Positions 11,296-22,889 of a stretch of 64,000 nucleotides of DNA are shown one piece after another. The stretch is from positions 16,237,262 to 16,301,261 of the forward strand of contig NW_023998415.1 in assembly GCF_014805625.2 (NCBI RefSeq). Direction: 5' to 3'. The notes below the pieces were generated by a model, which had not been told where the DNA came from, made no database searches, and saw only the letters and a program-made list of their open reading frames with translations. The position numbers and the translations under genes were made by a program. How positions within the stretch are numbered: position 1 is the stretch's first letter; each line of letters starts with the position of its first letter. Source of the DNA: Glossina fuscipes. Taxonomy: Eukaryota > Arthropoda > Insecta > Diptera > Glossinidae.

Positions 11296-13798
11296 AATTT
11301 TCCCAGGAATTGTATGCAATAGTATACATAGTTAAATATGATAATGATATATATATAAAATGAAATAGAATCTCATTGGACACATATACATGATTATTTA
11401 TTTAACTATATATATATATATATATGTATATGTATTAGAATATATTAGCTGGATAGTCGTTAATACCATGTTTTTTCTATTTGAAATTTCAATCGATATT
11501 TATGATAAAAAGTAAATAATATTATGATTATTTCTCCTTCTCAAAAACAACTAAATAAATATTATAAAACAAAAAAAAAAATGTATTTCAATTAAATAAT
11601 AATAATAATAATAATAATAATATGAGATGCTATTGTTATTCATACATGTGCCAACCATCGTAATCACACATACGTGTAGACCCATATAAGGAATACGTAA
11701 TGTTTGGAGTAGATGTTGAAAGGAAAGATAAGAAAACGCGAACTTAGACAGACAGAGGGCGAGACCACATGAGAAACAAAATCAACGACAATTATGTGCA
11801 TTGCAAAGAAAAAGCAAAAAAAAAAAAAGCAAAAACAAAACAAAATAGAAAACAAAGTGTTGAAAACAAGTGTCTGAACTTGAAAATGCTTTGACTGATT
11901 GTTGCTCGGTCACGTGCACATAACAAACATTGCAGGTTTCCATTGACTTTACACGACTCAACAAAAGCTGACATATACGGCAGTACATCGCTTGCATAAA
12001 TTGTTCGTAACATAACCTAACACGAAATAAGAAAAAAATTTTTACAAATAACAAACAAGCAAATTATAACACACTTTGTTTATTAACGGTAAATAGATGG
12101 AAATTGTACTTTTTCTCTTAATTACAGGCGTGCATCCGATACCTGCTGAAATTTACATAAGCCTCAGTGTAGTCTCTTTGAACACTTGTTAAGAAATGTA
12201 AAAACCAAAGGTGTTCTTTATTGTGGACAGACAAACCGATCTGTCTATATAATAAATAAAGGCTCTTAGATGAGCTACATTGAATACATTAAATATATGG
12301 TACGTGTGAAAATAGATATTTTCAATGTGATTTAGAGCGAATAACACACAAGCTGTTGAGCTTCAATAGCCACTTCTATGGAGGATTTATAAATCTTTAT
12401 TGCCTCCGTATGATCGCCAAATGCCGAGCATTCGAAATTCATCTCGCACACCTCTCGTCGTATGCGACATAGTATGGCTTTCTTTCTCAAGAGAATTACT
12501 TGTTTTCACCTTTTCCGTCGGCCAGATCACCAAAAAACAGCCTCATTCCTATCTTCACTTCAACTTCCCTTCGCAAGATAGCTGAAGATATATCGATCCC
12601 TTAAAAATTCTGTCTTTTTTTTTGTTCTTATATAGCAAATAGGAGGGATTGTGTATTGTGAACTTGATTTGAAATAAACATTTTTGCTATACTGTAGTTG
12701 AGATAATGGACCAATTCTTTAGTCCACCAAAAAAGTTTGTAATTTTTGCGGTTTATGTCTTTGCCAAGCTACGATTTACTACGCAAAGGAAAAAACCCTC
12801 AAAATTATTATAAAAATTAAAAGATATAGTAAACATATACATAGAAAAGGTAGAAAAGAGAGACGGGGCTTATAAGGAAACCATCTGCTCGTTTTGAGAA
12901 TTGAAGAGAAGTAGCCCGCAGAGAAAGCAGTTTTTTACAGGGTTTAGTACACTCATTGGAATAAAAAGTGTGCAAAATGTTAAAAAGTCTAGGATAACCT
13001 GCCAGTTAACTGTGAATAGTTCTTCGAGTCTTGAAAACAAAATCGCACATCATGCACACGCGCATGAAACGTTATTAAGGATGAATACTATGAATGATGA
13101 AATTTAGTTTCTATATCAAAAGAGAGAGAGAGAGAGAGTTCGAATTAGATTTTTAACAGAATACACTTTATTGCAATTGCCTTAGGATTTAAATGTAAAA
13201 TTACGCCATATGCATAGAGAAGGACATTAGCGAAACGGAAAATCCTTTGCCCTGATGACATTGCTCCCGCATAGATATATACGAGAGCTGAGTTGATCAT
13301 TACTATTTCCTTATTTCTAAATATCAACAGTTAGATTCGCGGAAGAAAAATTGATTGAAACTTTTTCCGATAATGGCGGGGAAATTGAAGTGTAACCCTG
13401 AATTCTTGATAAGCTGTAAAATATTTTATCAAAGGTATACAAACGTTAGAATACCGTTTATATAACTGTTTACGACTAACAAATTTCTATCGTCCCAGTT
13501 CTAGAACACGTTTTGCACATGTAATATATATATATATATATATATACATTATATATACGCTAATCGATTTCTATGCAAGATTTTCGAATGCTTAGCAATG
13601 TTATTATATATACACACATATATATATATATATATATATATGTATTCAAATAGCATCAATGACAATGTGCTATGCGATGTAGAAAGAATGAAAACTTCTG
13701 CAATGTTATGAAGAAAAAACAAATACATTTTTTGCAGTCAGTTATTTGGTTGCAAAAATTTAATAAAATAAATAAAATGGAAAAATTTACGTAAAACA

Positions 13799-13829
<31 letters not shown>

Positions 13830-14324
13830 TGATATGAAATATTTGTGAAATATTCATCATTGTCATCGTCATCATAATCGCGATTATTGTAAAGCGCGTG
13901 CCTTAGCAAATATATAAATAAATGTAAATGCATATGTCGTAATCGCTGATGGTCACTATTGCTAGTATTTGATGACGCCGAAGAAATGTTAAAATAACTT
14001 AAAAAAAGTTCATTGACGTAAAAAGGCCAAAAGTAATAAATTAAACATTTTTTTTTTTTTTTTATAGAAAGCGATTTAATTTAAAATTGTGTAAGGAATA
14101 TTTTTTTTTTACTTTTCTTACAAAAAATATTTCATCGATTGGCTTAGTTGCGTAAGATAAAGTCTTGTACAACTCCACTCAGGTTTAAGGTCCTTTTTTT
14201 AGTAGTTAGCAAGTCAGACGATCAGATGACTATATAGATTATTGCCTAATCTTTTTTATGGATGAACTAAAAGGAGGAAAAGAGTTACCCTTATATGACT
14301 TTTTTTTTTTTTTACGCTTTTGCG
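11181..14324. other. AT-rich noncoding DNA with many simple repeats
   Basis: The stretch has a run of 32 T (11263-11294), (TA)n near 11410, (AAT)n (11596-11621), (GA)n (about 13122-13139), two (TA)n tracts (about 13527-13547 and 13618-13641) and an A run (13798-13821). Weak coding hints are left unannotated: a 31-codon frame at 12097-12192 with a hydrophobic start (MEIVLFLLITG), an exon-like minus-strand frame at 13413-13324 after TATTTTACAG, and a 68-codon frame at 12901-13107 lacking a good ATG. None has enough support to call a gene. Confidence 0.5.
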
Positions 14325-14960
14325 GATTATATTAAGCTTTTGCGAATGTGGGTAACATAGAGAAGGATGTGAGATAGAGCCGCCTTTTATTTTACCGATC
14401 GAACAGATTACTTCTAAGCGAGTCTGATGCCTGCTTATGTGTGTCATTTTGTGTTTAACCTATAGATCGCAATTCTACAAATATTTTGACGAAATCTGAT
14501 AAGCTGACGTGCTTTTTCCCAAAGACGAACGATAGTGAAAATAGTTCGGACTTCTTCACTTTTACCACCACTTCGCAATAATATTTATAAACGTTATGTT
14601 GAAAATTGGTTCGTAGCACCGTACGTAACGTAAAAACTGACCATAGGTGATTTCGATCATGTAGGTCTATTGTTTAGACTCCGCCGTATATAGGGGCATT
14701 AAAAACTTTGACAAGTAAATTAAGATAACTGTTAAGTTTGTATCAAGTTAGTTGATGTCTTGGGCATCCCCGAATCTTGAGGCTTTCATGAAAAGTATGC
14801 CTTTGCATAAAAATAATTGATAAAATTTGGTGTACATAGACTATCTAAAGGCCGGCCTTACCCGAACGTATTGTTCTTGCTTTTCTCCAAAAATATTAAC
14901 GAAAGAATATTATCGTCCTTGTTTCTACTTTTTGACTGATTTAAACGATAGGCGCTGGCA
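14325..14960 (+). repeat. Dispersed TATACCCT-type repeat, diverged plus copy
   Basis: Landmarks in plus order are TATATTAAGCTTTTGCGAAT, GAGCCGCCTTTTATTTTACC, GATCGAACAGATTACTTCT, GATCGCAATTCTACAAATAT and CGATAGTGAAAATAGTTCGG. The right boundary is uncertain. Confidence 0.55.
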
Positions 14961-15336
14961 CAATTTTCATTATAACTTTTAAAGTAAATAATTTTTTTAA
15001 TATTTTTAATACATAAGTAATATCAATAATATTAAATACATGCTTTAGATCTTTTCATTTTGTTCGCTAAGATATGCCTGCAACCGTTTTTTCTCAACGG
15101 GACGGGATTTTGACAATATAACTTAGCCTCGTATATCTAGAAGCGCTGTATAGGAAAAGTAGAAAAAGTAAAAATTTTAAATCCATTCATTAAATTTTGA
15201 AATAGATTTCAATTTTACGTTTTATGTACAATGCATGCCAGTGATATGGTACGCTATCAAAGAACAACATTAAACTTCGAATGCTTTGAATATAATTCGG
15301 AAACAATTTTGAAAAATAAATAAGTAATCATTAAAT

Positions 15337-15662
15337 ACCCTATCCCATCCTATAGTTATTCATATAATGACCTATCAAGGTCAGGTTTTATATAGGAACT
15401 TGTCGAAAAGCTGGTCCAATCCGAACCATTTTCAATGGTGTTCGTTTTTAACCATAAATCGCGTCAGCGTACCAAATTTCATGAAAATATTATAAAAATT
15501 TGCTACCTAGAGGCTGGACAAACGAAACACAAGACGGAGAGACATGATGGGAATATCGTTTCAAAAAATTATTCTGAATCGTTCGGTATGATAGAAGGTG
15601 AGCCTGTCTCCAGTCCATCTCGGTGTTGCATATGTTTCGCAAGTAGCGTAAGGTATAAAAAT
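15337..15662 (-). repeat. TATACCCT-type repeat, short (~0.33 kb) subfamily copy A
   Basis: It begins AAATACCCTATCCCATCCTA with ATAGTTATTCATATAATGAC. It then runs through AATCCGAACCATTTTCAATG, CAAATTTCATGAAAATATTA and CTGAATCGTTCGGTATGATA, and ends at AAGTAGCGTAAGGTATAAAA. The start matches copies at 34262 and 50188, so all three share the same short internal structure. Confidence 0.75.
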
Positions 15663-15893
15663 ATTTATTTTACTTTTTCATAATAAGAGAATTCGAGTTA
15701 AACAAATACTTAATATTTTCGTTTAAAAAATCTTATTTATTATTATCGATAAATATTTTTAATATATAAATGTTCTCAGATCGTTTTTCCTTTATTTTTG
15801 TTTCTTTAAAACGTATACAGTTTCATTTATTCCGATGAAATTCGAAATTATTGTCAACTTATGTCTGCATTTTTGCCGACTTCAAATAGCGTT

Positions 15894-15916
15894 TATATGT
15901 AGTGCGATTATCAGTT
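15894..15916 (+). promoter_or_regulatory. Putative core promoter of the gene at 15975
   Basis: ATCAGTTCG (TCAGTT at 15911-15916) matches the arthropod initiator. A TATATG element lies only about 19 bp upstream, which is closer than ideal for a TATA box, so the initiator is the stronger element. Confidence 0.4.
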
Positions 15917-15974
15917 CGCATTCGTCAAGCAACAGTGAGACATCATTATTTGAAGACGAGAAAAAAGAAAAGAA

Positions 15975-16196
15975 ATGGAATTCTTGTGCAGAATTGTTTT
16001 GCTAACCACGATCGTCGTTATGGTAAATTAAATGAGATTCTAAAGATATTTTGAGAGGTTCGAATAATATTTCCAGGTTTGGGCTCAGCTCAAAGATGAT
16101 ACTCAATCCATACCGGAAGGTAATAAAGCTCCTGCCATCGCTACTATTTTATTTAATTCTGATGTGAAAACTTCTGAAGCAATAGATGTGGAATAA
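15975..16196 (+). CDS. Small secreted peptide, two exons
   Basis: Exon 1 (15975-16022) encodes MEFLCRIVLLTTIVVM, a 16-codon signal-peptide exon. The 54-bp intron (16023-16076) starts GTAAAT and ends ATTTCCAG. Exon 2 (16077-16196) adds 39 residues beginning VWAQLKDDTQSIPEGNK and ending IDVE before TAA. Predicted cleavage after VWA leaves an acidic peptide of about 36 residues without cysteine, starting with Gln. An AATAAA lies at 16252-16257. Phase-0 splicing right after a 16-codon leader is shared with the gene at 17143, 0.95 kb downstream. GTAATA at 16120 could be an alternative donor, so the C-terminus is less certain. The family is unrecognised, and extracellular action is inferred only. 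Confidence 0.6.
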
Positions 16197-16251
16197 CCTA
16201 AAATTGAGGACAAGAACGCTGCCATTGGGACCGCATCAATGGTTGGTTGCC

Positions 16252-16257
16252 AATAAA
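16252..16257 (+). terminator. Polyadenylation signal AATAAA
   Basis: It lies 56 nt past the stop of the secreted-peptide gene at 15975-16196, in the sequence CCAATAAAGAC. Confidence 0.5.
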
Positions 16258-16394
16258 GACAAAACTGATTCTGATCCATTGGCCGCTAATTGTAAATTTT
16301 AAAAATTTCTTTAATACTCTTTCGTTATAATACTTTGTAAAGTGAAAAGCATTGAAAAAAAAAAAAAAAATAAGGAAATATTGTCGGACAAGGA

Positions 16395-16827
16395 CGACCA
16401 TTAAACATCCTACACCACATTGTCTAACACAATTCTTATCTTTATTATAGAACACAAAAATTGTATCTTCTTTATATACAAAAAGGAAGCGGGTCCAACA
16501 CGCAGCCTAATATAGTACAAGTTTAATCCTTACATAGGACAGAATCCAAAAATAGATGCACATGGTCTAAATTTTGTAGACTTCATTTTTGTATGGAATT
16601 ACTATGATATTATGGGTAAAGTTCGATCATCGCATATAAAAACTTAAACTTTTCTGCTCTACAAAAGGTCAATTTTCGTGAAAATCCTCGCTACGGTAGG
16701 ATTAAAAAAGTAGACAAACACGGTCCAAGTTTGGTATTGTTAATTTTTTTTTGCCGACTTTTCGCAATAGCGCGTTATATGGGGAGTGGTCGAATAAGTA
16801 GATCGATCCGAACTATTTTCAATGAGT
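16395..16827 (-). repeat. TATACCCT-type repeat interrupted by assembly gap
   Basis: The left part contains CATCCTACACCACATTGTCT followed by AACACAATTCTTATC, the reverse complement of the right end of copy 1 (about 1050-1085). The right part contains ATGGGGAGTGGTCGAATAAG and GATCGATCCGAACTATTTTC, then stops at the N gap. The rest of this copy is missing on the far side of the gap, so the assembly here is incomplete. Confidence 0.7.
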
Positions 16828-16837
16828 NNNNNNNNNN
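16828..16837. other. Assembly gap (10 N)
   Basis: Ten undefined bases are followed by a (TA)n tract (16838-16852). The round number suggests a placeholder rather than a measured length. Confidence 0.95.
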
Positions 16838-17014
16838 TATATATATATATATAGCGTGTCATAAACAGTATAACCTTTCCCTACAGTTTACAATAATTGT
16901 AATTAAAAATTCAGCTAAGATCAATGTTGTAAGATAAAACCAAAAAAAAAAAAAAAATCATAAACAAAAGCTAGCATGCAATGCTTTGCATTGTTCTATT
17001 TTAAAAATTCTACC

Positions 17015-17050
17015 TATAAATACTGTACGGATCCTTTGAAAATAACAGTT
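17015..17050 (+). promoter_or_regulatory. Core promoter of the glycine-rich peptide gene
   Basis: TATAAATA (17015-17022) lies 32 bp upstream of the initiator-like AACAGTT (A at 17047). This predicts a leader of about 96 nt before the ATG at 17143. Confidence 0.6.
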
Positions 17051-17142
17051 CCAATTGTACGTATACGAAATCCAAAAACGCCGCAAAAAAAAAAAAAGTC
17101 GAAAAAAACTTTAAACTAAAAAATAAATTAAATTAAATAAAT

Positions 17143-17459
17143 ATGAAATTGGTTTACGGTGTTCGCATATTAATATTAATTATTGTGCTGGTAATAGTCG
17201 TTGATAATTGAAAAACATATTTTTACATCAATTGTTAACGACGTTTAATAAATTCCAGGCATTTTCTCATATTCGGGCTCAAGGGGCTGACGGTGCAATG
17301 GAGCAGTCTGGCCAAGCCGGTGCCCAATTTGGCGTGGGTGCCGGAGCTGACGGCGGTGACGGTGTCGACAAGGCTCAAGGTGCAGCATCTGCAGGAATGA
17401 ATATGGGTTCCGGTCTAAGCGGAGCTTTTGGTGGCCCTACCCTCCCATCTAACCGTTAA
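17143..17459 (+). CDS. Glycine-rich small secreted protein, two exons
   Basis: Exon 1 (17143-17190) encodes MKLVYGVRILILIIVL. The 68-bp intron (17191-17258) begins GTAATA and ends AATTCCAG. Exon 2 (17259-17459) adds 66 residues, for 82 in total. Cleavage is likely after SHIRA, leaving a mature peptide that starts QGADGAMEQSG and contains about 17 glycines and 11 alanines in some 59 residues, no cysteine, and ends TLPSNR. Exon 2 is markedly richer in G+C than its surroundings, which argues strongly for coding. An ATTAAA lies about 50 nt beyond the stop. Structure and position link it to the gene at 15975. Glycine-rich secreted insect peptides include antimicrobial, cuticle, eggshell and seminal proteins; nothing here selects one. 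Confidence 0.75.
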
Positions 17460-17869
17460 GATATCTATTTTTTCTTGTACTTGTTGTTATAATGCTTTAG
17501 ACTTAAACATTAAAACATCAGTCATATTTAGAAAAAATTATACTTAATTTAAAATTTAAAAAAAGAGATATATATATATATGTACAAAATTTTTTCCAAT
17601 ACACTTCAATGCAAACAAAGTAACAACAAAAGCAACAACAAAAAAAAAAAAAAAAACAAATGAATAAGAAAATTACATTCATCATCCTATAGAAGATTGA
17701 TGCAGAGGAAGAACATAAATTTTCATATTCCATAACATTGGGTTGATATTGCTGTAGAATAATTTTATGGAAATTTTTATCGTATATCCGTAGCGCAACG
17801 AGTAAAAGATAAGGAAAGCAAAGGTTATGTAGACATATGGGTTTTGTTCACGTATTCTTTGGTAGGCTT

Positions 17870-18400
17870 GCACCATTTTTTGCAAACCTTGTAGACGATA
17901 TCTTCTTTTTTGCGAACAGAAGAAGGTTCATCGCAGATACACTACAGTTGGACAGACGGACATACCTACGTGGATTTGGCCAAGAATTTACGTAATTAAT
18001 GGGACTTTTGTAGTTTGATTCTGCGATTAAATTTTAATGCACTATAATCTTGGATAGGCGTGGTTGATTTTTCCCCTTTTTGCACAGGTAGAATACGCGT
18101 GAAAATTTTTGTTGGGCTATATGAGTAGTAATATTGGGCTTTATGAAAATAATATTTGTTTTAAAAAAGGGAGGTGTTTTCAATTTACGTAGTACTGTAG
18201 ATGTGTCTTTTAATTGATTTTGCTCATTTTGCTAGCGTGCAAAAGCTTGCAATGTTTCTGCCAAATTTGAAGTCGATAGCTTCATTTTTACGGTCAGGAG
18301 AAGGTTTAACACAAACGGACAGATGGACATCCTTAAGTCGATTTAGGTCAAAAATACTTTGCGAAGTCTCTAAAGCTTTCTTCTGGGCATTGTAAATATT
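17870..18400 (+). repeat. Second dispersed repeat family, copy 1
   Basis: It aligns by eye with 22890-23640. Shared words include GCTTGCAATGTTTCTGCCAA, GTCGATAGCTTCATTTTT, GACGGACAGATGGACAT and TTCTGGGC(A/G)TTG. The 64-codon frame at 18201-18395 parallels the frame at 23313-23654, which makes it look like a conserved protein. However, the identity covers noncoding parts as well, so it is repeat sequence. Confidence 0.7.
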
Positions 18401-19085
18401 TTGACAAAATTAATATACCTTTCATCCTTCAGATATAATAATCGGATTGCGGGCCTTCATTTACCGAAAAGTAATAGGAACATTTTTCTTTTTCTTTTCC
18501 GACAGCAACTGGAATTTTAGCACATCACAACACTTCATTTTCATACTTAAGGTCAATCAACGCTCATTCGATTTAAGTAAATCCCTTACTTTTCAACCTT
18601 CAAAAGTTGCAACGAACATCACACCTTCTTCTAAGAATTTTCTTAATCCTCTTATCAAGCGAATAATTCAGTGAATTTTTGTTCACGTCATCGAGTGCTG
18701 AATTTCATCTTGTACCTTTCACTTTACGAAGTTGGCGGGTGAATCATCGAAAATCTTCATTTGCATTTGTTATTTTCCCAAACATATTAAGAAATTTCCG
18801 GAAATTTAACGGAAATAAATTCATTTTATCAAAAATGCCATTCTCGTAAGAGTGCAATTCATTTAAATGTGTGAAAATTTTTATGCCTTTGGAATAAATT
18901 AGTTCTCTCGCTTGGAACGTCAGCCGACTACATATATATGCTTAACTGACTATCACAGATGAAATCTAAAAAATTGGCGTAATCCCCCTGTTTAAAGTAT
19001 GCCCACAAGAAAGGCAGCAAGAAAGTTGAAAAACATAATCTAACTATCCATCAGAGCTATTCTAATTCATACATATTGATTTAAG
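18401..19085. other. Noncoding DNA
   Basis: No supported gene is seen. An acceptor-like TTTTCCGACAG (ending 18505) precedes an open frame to about 18674 with a mixed composition. I do not recognise it, and it may be chance. Confidence 0.4.
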
Positions 19086-19209
19086 ACATGTCCGATTAGT
19101 GCAGTATTGCCACGAACGCTTAATGGACGCTGCTCTCACTAACATCAAAGGAATACTTTGTTCTATAACTTTTGCCATGGGCGTGATAGCAATCAAATAT
19201 ATTTCTTAG
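19086..19209 (+). other. Exon-like segment, possible membrane-protein fragment
   Basis: A CTAAT branch-point-like word sits about 30 nt upstream of a TTTAAG acceptor. A 40-codon open frame then begins HVRLVQYCHERLMDAALTNI and ends in a hydrophobic stretch (KGILCSITFAMGVIAIKYIS) before TAG at 19207. The composition is protein-like: a Cys-containing segment followed by about 18 residues that could span a membrane. No donor or upstream exon can be fixed. The opposite-strand frame at 19210-19395 begins just beyond it. Confidence 0.3.
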
Positions 19210-20005
19210 CTACCGATTAATATACGAAATTCCTTTACGTTGTACGTAATTGTGAACGACTGGGACGCTATCTAAGGTATCACTTATGTATCTTAAATCA
19301 TTTGTTTCCATAGCTCGTAAATAATTTATGAAAATATCTTTGAATATTTTTCGAGTTATTCGAATTTTGTAGGGTGTAATGTACATCATCAACACCTTGG
19401 TTATGCAATTTAATTTATACCTTTACTGTATGAGGCACGTTATGTCAATTTATTGAGTCTGAGAATTCCAGCAGCGATGCGATAGACTCACGCAACTAAA
19501 TTGATTAAAACTCTTATGCTAATTAAGAGTTTTCATGAGACTTTTAATAAGCTTTTCTCAAGTATTACAAATGCGCGAATGAAAAAATTTGGTAAAGTCC
19601 CTTTCGATGAATGATGAGGTATAAAAATGAGAAATAGAATAAAAAAAAAATGACAAAAAATGCATGGACTATATTCACCTCTATCCATTTCTTTCTTTCT
19701 TCGTTATTTTTTTTTTATCAATTATTTGTTACAAAATTTCTAAGAAGCACCTAAATAGCGATAGGTAAAATGATAAAAAAAAAAAAATCCCGTAAATCTT
19801 TCCCATAACAAAAATTAATAATTATAAAATGAAGGTAAACAAAATAAAACTATAATTCTTAATAATTTTATTATATTATTTCGTTCACTAGAAAGTTCTG
19901 GTTTATTGCCAATCACTCTTATCTCTATTAATTTATTAATTTATATAACAATCATACAAAATTGCATTACATTTTGAGGAATGCGGTTTTATATATCGTT
20001 TCGAT

Positions 20006-20498
20006 TTGTCATTTCGTTTGCAGCGATACCAGGAATGCGAACAACGCATATTAGAAAGTGTATGCATATTGTGCCAATGCAAGATTCTTGCACGATTTAA
20101 TAAATCTGATCTGTCGATGCGTTCTAATGAAATTCGTTTCATCAAATTCGAAACATTGGTTTCTGTTTTAAAGGTTCGCGAATCAATTTCACGAATGAAC
20201 GTTATCCGTTCGCGTTAGCTGCAAAGTGTAGTTAGCAAAAGTAAATATTTGCCAACTTTACGCGATGGCGAGTGTAAAAAGCGATTAGATATGCGAACAA
20301 ATTATGCCGCTTTATGCTGCCTGCTTCGCCAATTACGTGTACTGGTACACGTTACACGTCGTTTTCTTCTCTCGAAAACGATTCGTATCACGAAATCGTG
20401 GATTTCCCTTGTAAGTGAGATACACTTGCACGTTCTCCCTACAAGACTCTTTTATTTACAATCAATTTTAGTTTAACGGTAGGACTATTTATATATGA
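20006..20498 (+). pseudogene. Exon pair with canonical splice sites but one in-frame TAG
   Basis: A single frame runs from the ATG at 20006 (or from CGA at 20024 after the acceptor-like TTTCGTTTGCAG) to 20410, interrupted only by TAG at 20216-20218. It meets a perfect donor GTAAGT at 20411. A 61-bp intron ends CAATTTTAG at 20471, and a short terminal exon (20472-20498) adds FNGRTIYI and a stop. The protein is rich in Arg, Leu and Cys and helical in look (RYQECEQRILESVCILCQCK near the start, YAALCCLLRQLRVLVHVTRR later). Without the TAG it would be about 142 residues. It could be a recent pseudogene, a readthrough gene, a sequencing error, or an exon with an unrecognised 45-nt intron. I do not recognise the family. 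Confidence 0.45.
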
Positions 20499-21638
20499 CT
20501 TTGGCAATACTCTCGACTTCCCAGTTCTAATATAATTTTTTTGACTCAAATGTTCTTATCCGACTCCTTTTGCATTCCGCAAATAGTCTATTTATATACC
20601 ATTTTTATAAGCGTATTACTATTACATAAGATCATGGCTTCATTTTTAATCCGCTAATGAAGTTCTTCAGCCGACAGCTGCATGACGCGCCGCAAAGGTA
20701 CTTTTTGGTAATGAATTGGATTTCCTGCATTTCCGTAACAGTGCAAAGGGTAAAAAAAACTTAAAGTCTTTCTCGAAAGTTTCTCTCGAAATCATCTTTT
20801 TTGTAAGAATAGCGTACTGAGGGCTGCTTTAAAATAAAATTTTTTTATTCAAAAATGCTCGTTTTTTTCGGCCAAATTGGTCGAAATGATAATTTACTTA
20901 GAACACGTATATATGCATATATATGCAAATTGAGGTAAATAGAAAATAGGCAAAAATTTTCCCTCCCATAAACTACAACATATAATGGAATGAAAAGACG
21001 GCAAAGGCTTTAATAGTTCTCTGACACGCTTTTAAGTAAAACTTTCATGTTCCAATGAAATAATGAATGATTGTTTTCTTTTATAATTTTAATGATGATT
21101 TAATTTGACTTAATTTGAATACAAATATGCGTGACAGGGATTACTTTTACATGTGTATGTAGCACATGTGTTCGATTTTCCTTTTTAAAATGTATTTATT
21201 CATTTATATATATTTACTTGTCCATTAACTTTGTTTGCACGGTGATTACCCGTTTATTACCCGTTGATTTTATTTGTATTATAATCTGAAGAGCGCGTGC
21301 ATCATAATAAAAACAATACCGCCATCATATCTGAATACATATTAAGAGGTAATAAAAATGCAATTTTAAAATAAATAAATGAATGAAAACGATGAACATA
21401 CACATGGCTTTTATTTAAAGATTGTGATCGAATCGTCAGTTGACGTTTCGCGGGGCGTGTACATTGTTCAATATTCATTTAAAATACTTAACTTATATAT
21501 ATATATATATGTATGTATATGCGAGTAGATTTTAAAAAGTTTACTTTACGCGCACTTATTACTGTTTGATGTTATGCGCCTGCGGTGACGATTACATTTA
21601 TTGCTATTCCATGTATGCACATATAAATGTATGTATTA

Positions 21639-21675
<37 letters not shown>

Positions 21676-22889
21676 TTATACATATATTATAATTTTATTT
21701 TTGTTTTTCTTTTCAAAGTATCACAATATAAAAACTATATGTATGGATTGTTTGTGCTATAAATATGCTTGAACTAGAATTAAGGCCTATAAACGAGTAA
21801 ATGCACGATGGCCTGTACCGAGTGCAGGTGTACTCTGTAAAGACACTAAGAAACCTTTTCAATAATCATTTAACTGAAGATCTGATAAATGTATGAGTTT
21901 AAGTTAACACCAAATCTATATCATGACAGTTAAATTATATTATAAGACATCGTCTAGTTAGTTACCGAATGACAGGACAAATAAGCAAGAAAACAACGGA
22001 TAATAATCATCATATGGTCGATAAAATGAAGTAAGGAAAACTGTGAGAATTTTATTTATATGAAAAAGTATTGATTTCAAAAATGACAAATCCTAAGCCC
22101 TAACAGTAATGATATGCTTTTGTGCATATATGCATTTAACATTCGATTCGCATGAGGCAAAGCAATCAATCACAAATCTAATCTAACCAACATTGTTAAT
22201 AAACTGTATCTTATTACGAAGTAAGTGATTTAACTTCTTGTTAAGGATTTCTGTATTACAAATCGATTTGTTAGTAGGCTTTCAGTTTCAATTGATTTAT
22301 TGAAAGCGACCCCAAAAAGTTAGTTCCTAGTTAACGAAAGGATCGAAATTTATGTTTAGTTTTCACAAAGCTTTGCTTAATAGATATTTACACGACATTT
22401 TGTTGGGCTCCGGGAAGCAAAACTCGCCAAATTCATCTCGTTTTTTGTCACATGACGGAGGTATTCAATATATCCAATATGCCTTCAAAGCAGTAATGGA
22501 AGATAGGGGAACTCGGAACAAGGGGTAACTGATTGATTCGCAATTAAATGAACATGCTTTCAATATATTAAACAAATTCCATAGGCATATAAATTTCTTA
22601 TTTGCGCTTAGTTTCACTTACTTTAAAAGCGAGAGTTATCCTCATTTTTATTTCATCTTTTCTTTACTTTTCATTTTCATTTATTTATTTATTTATTTTG
22701 TTTTGTAAACAATAAACCCTTCTTTTACAGAAGTCATGGCTTCTTCTTCTTCTTCTTCTTTAACCACCGAAAGACTTGATGAGCAATACTTGTGGATCCA
22801 TTGCTTATAAATAAACGCCTATGACCAAGTAAGAGTTTAAATACTACTTGTGTTTAAAAAATGGTTTCTTCTTGTTCTTGCTGGTTCTT
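20499..22889. other. AT-rich noncoding DNA
   Basis: No supported gene. It holds (TA)n near 21494-21512, a 30-T run (21644-21673) and a (TTC)n tract (about 22740-22761). A 24-codon frame at 22736-22810 follows TTTTACAG but is mostly the TTC repeat. Confidence 0.5.

Noticed and set aside
12097..12192. 31-codon frame with a signal-like start MEIVLFLLITG
   Set aside because: No promoter, and the ATTACAG inside it could equally be a splice acceptor; not enough support.
13324..13413. Minus-strand 29-codon frame after TATTTTACAG
   Set aside because: No upstream exon with an ATG or signal peptide could be found; short frames like this are common by chance.
22736..22810. 24-codon micro-ORF after TTTTACAG beginning MASSSSSSLTTERL
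   Set aside because: Half is a TTC repeat; too short to separate from chance.
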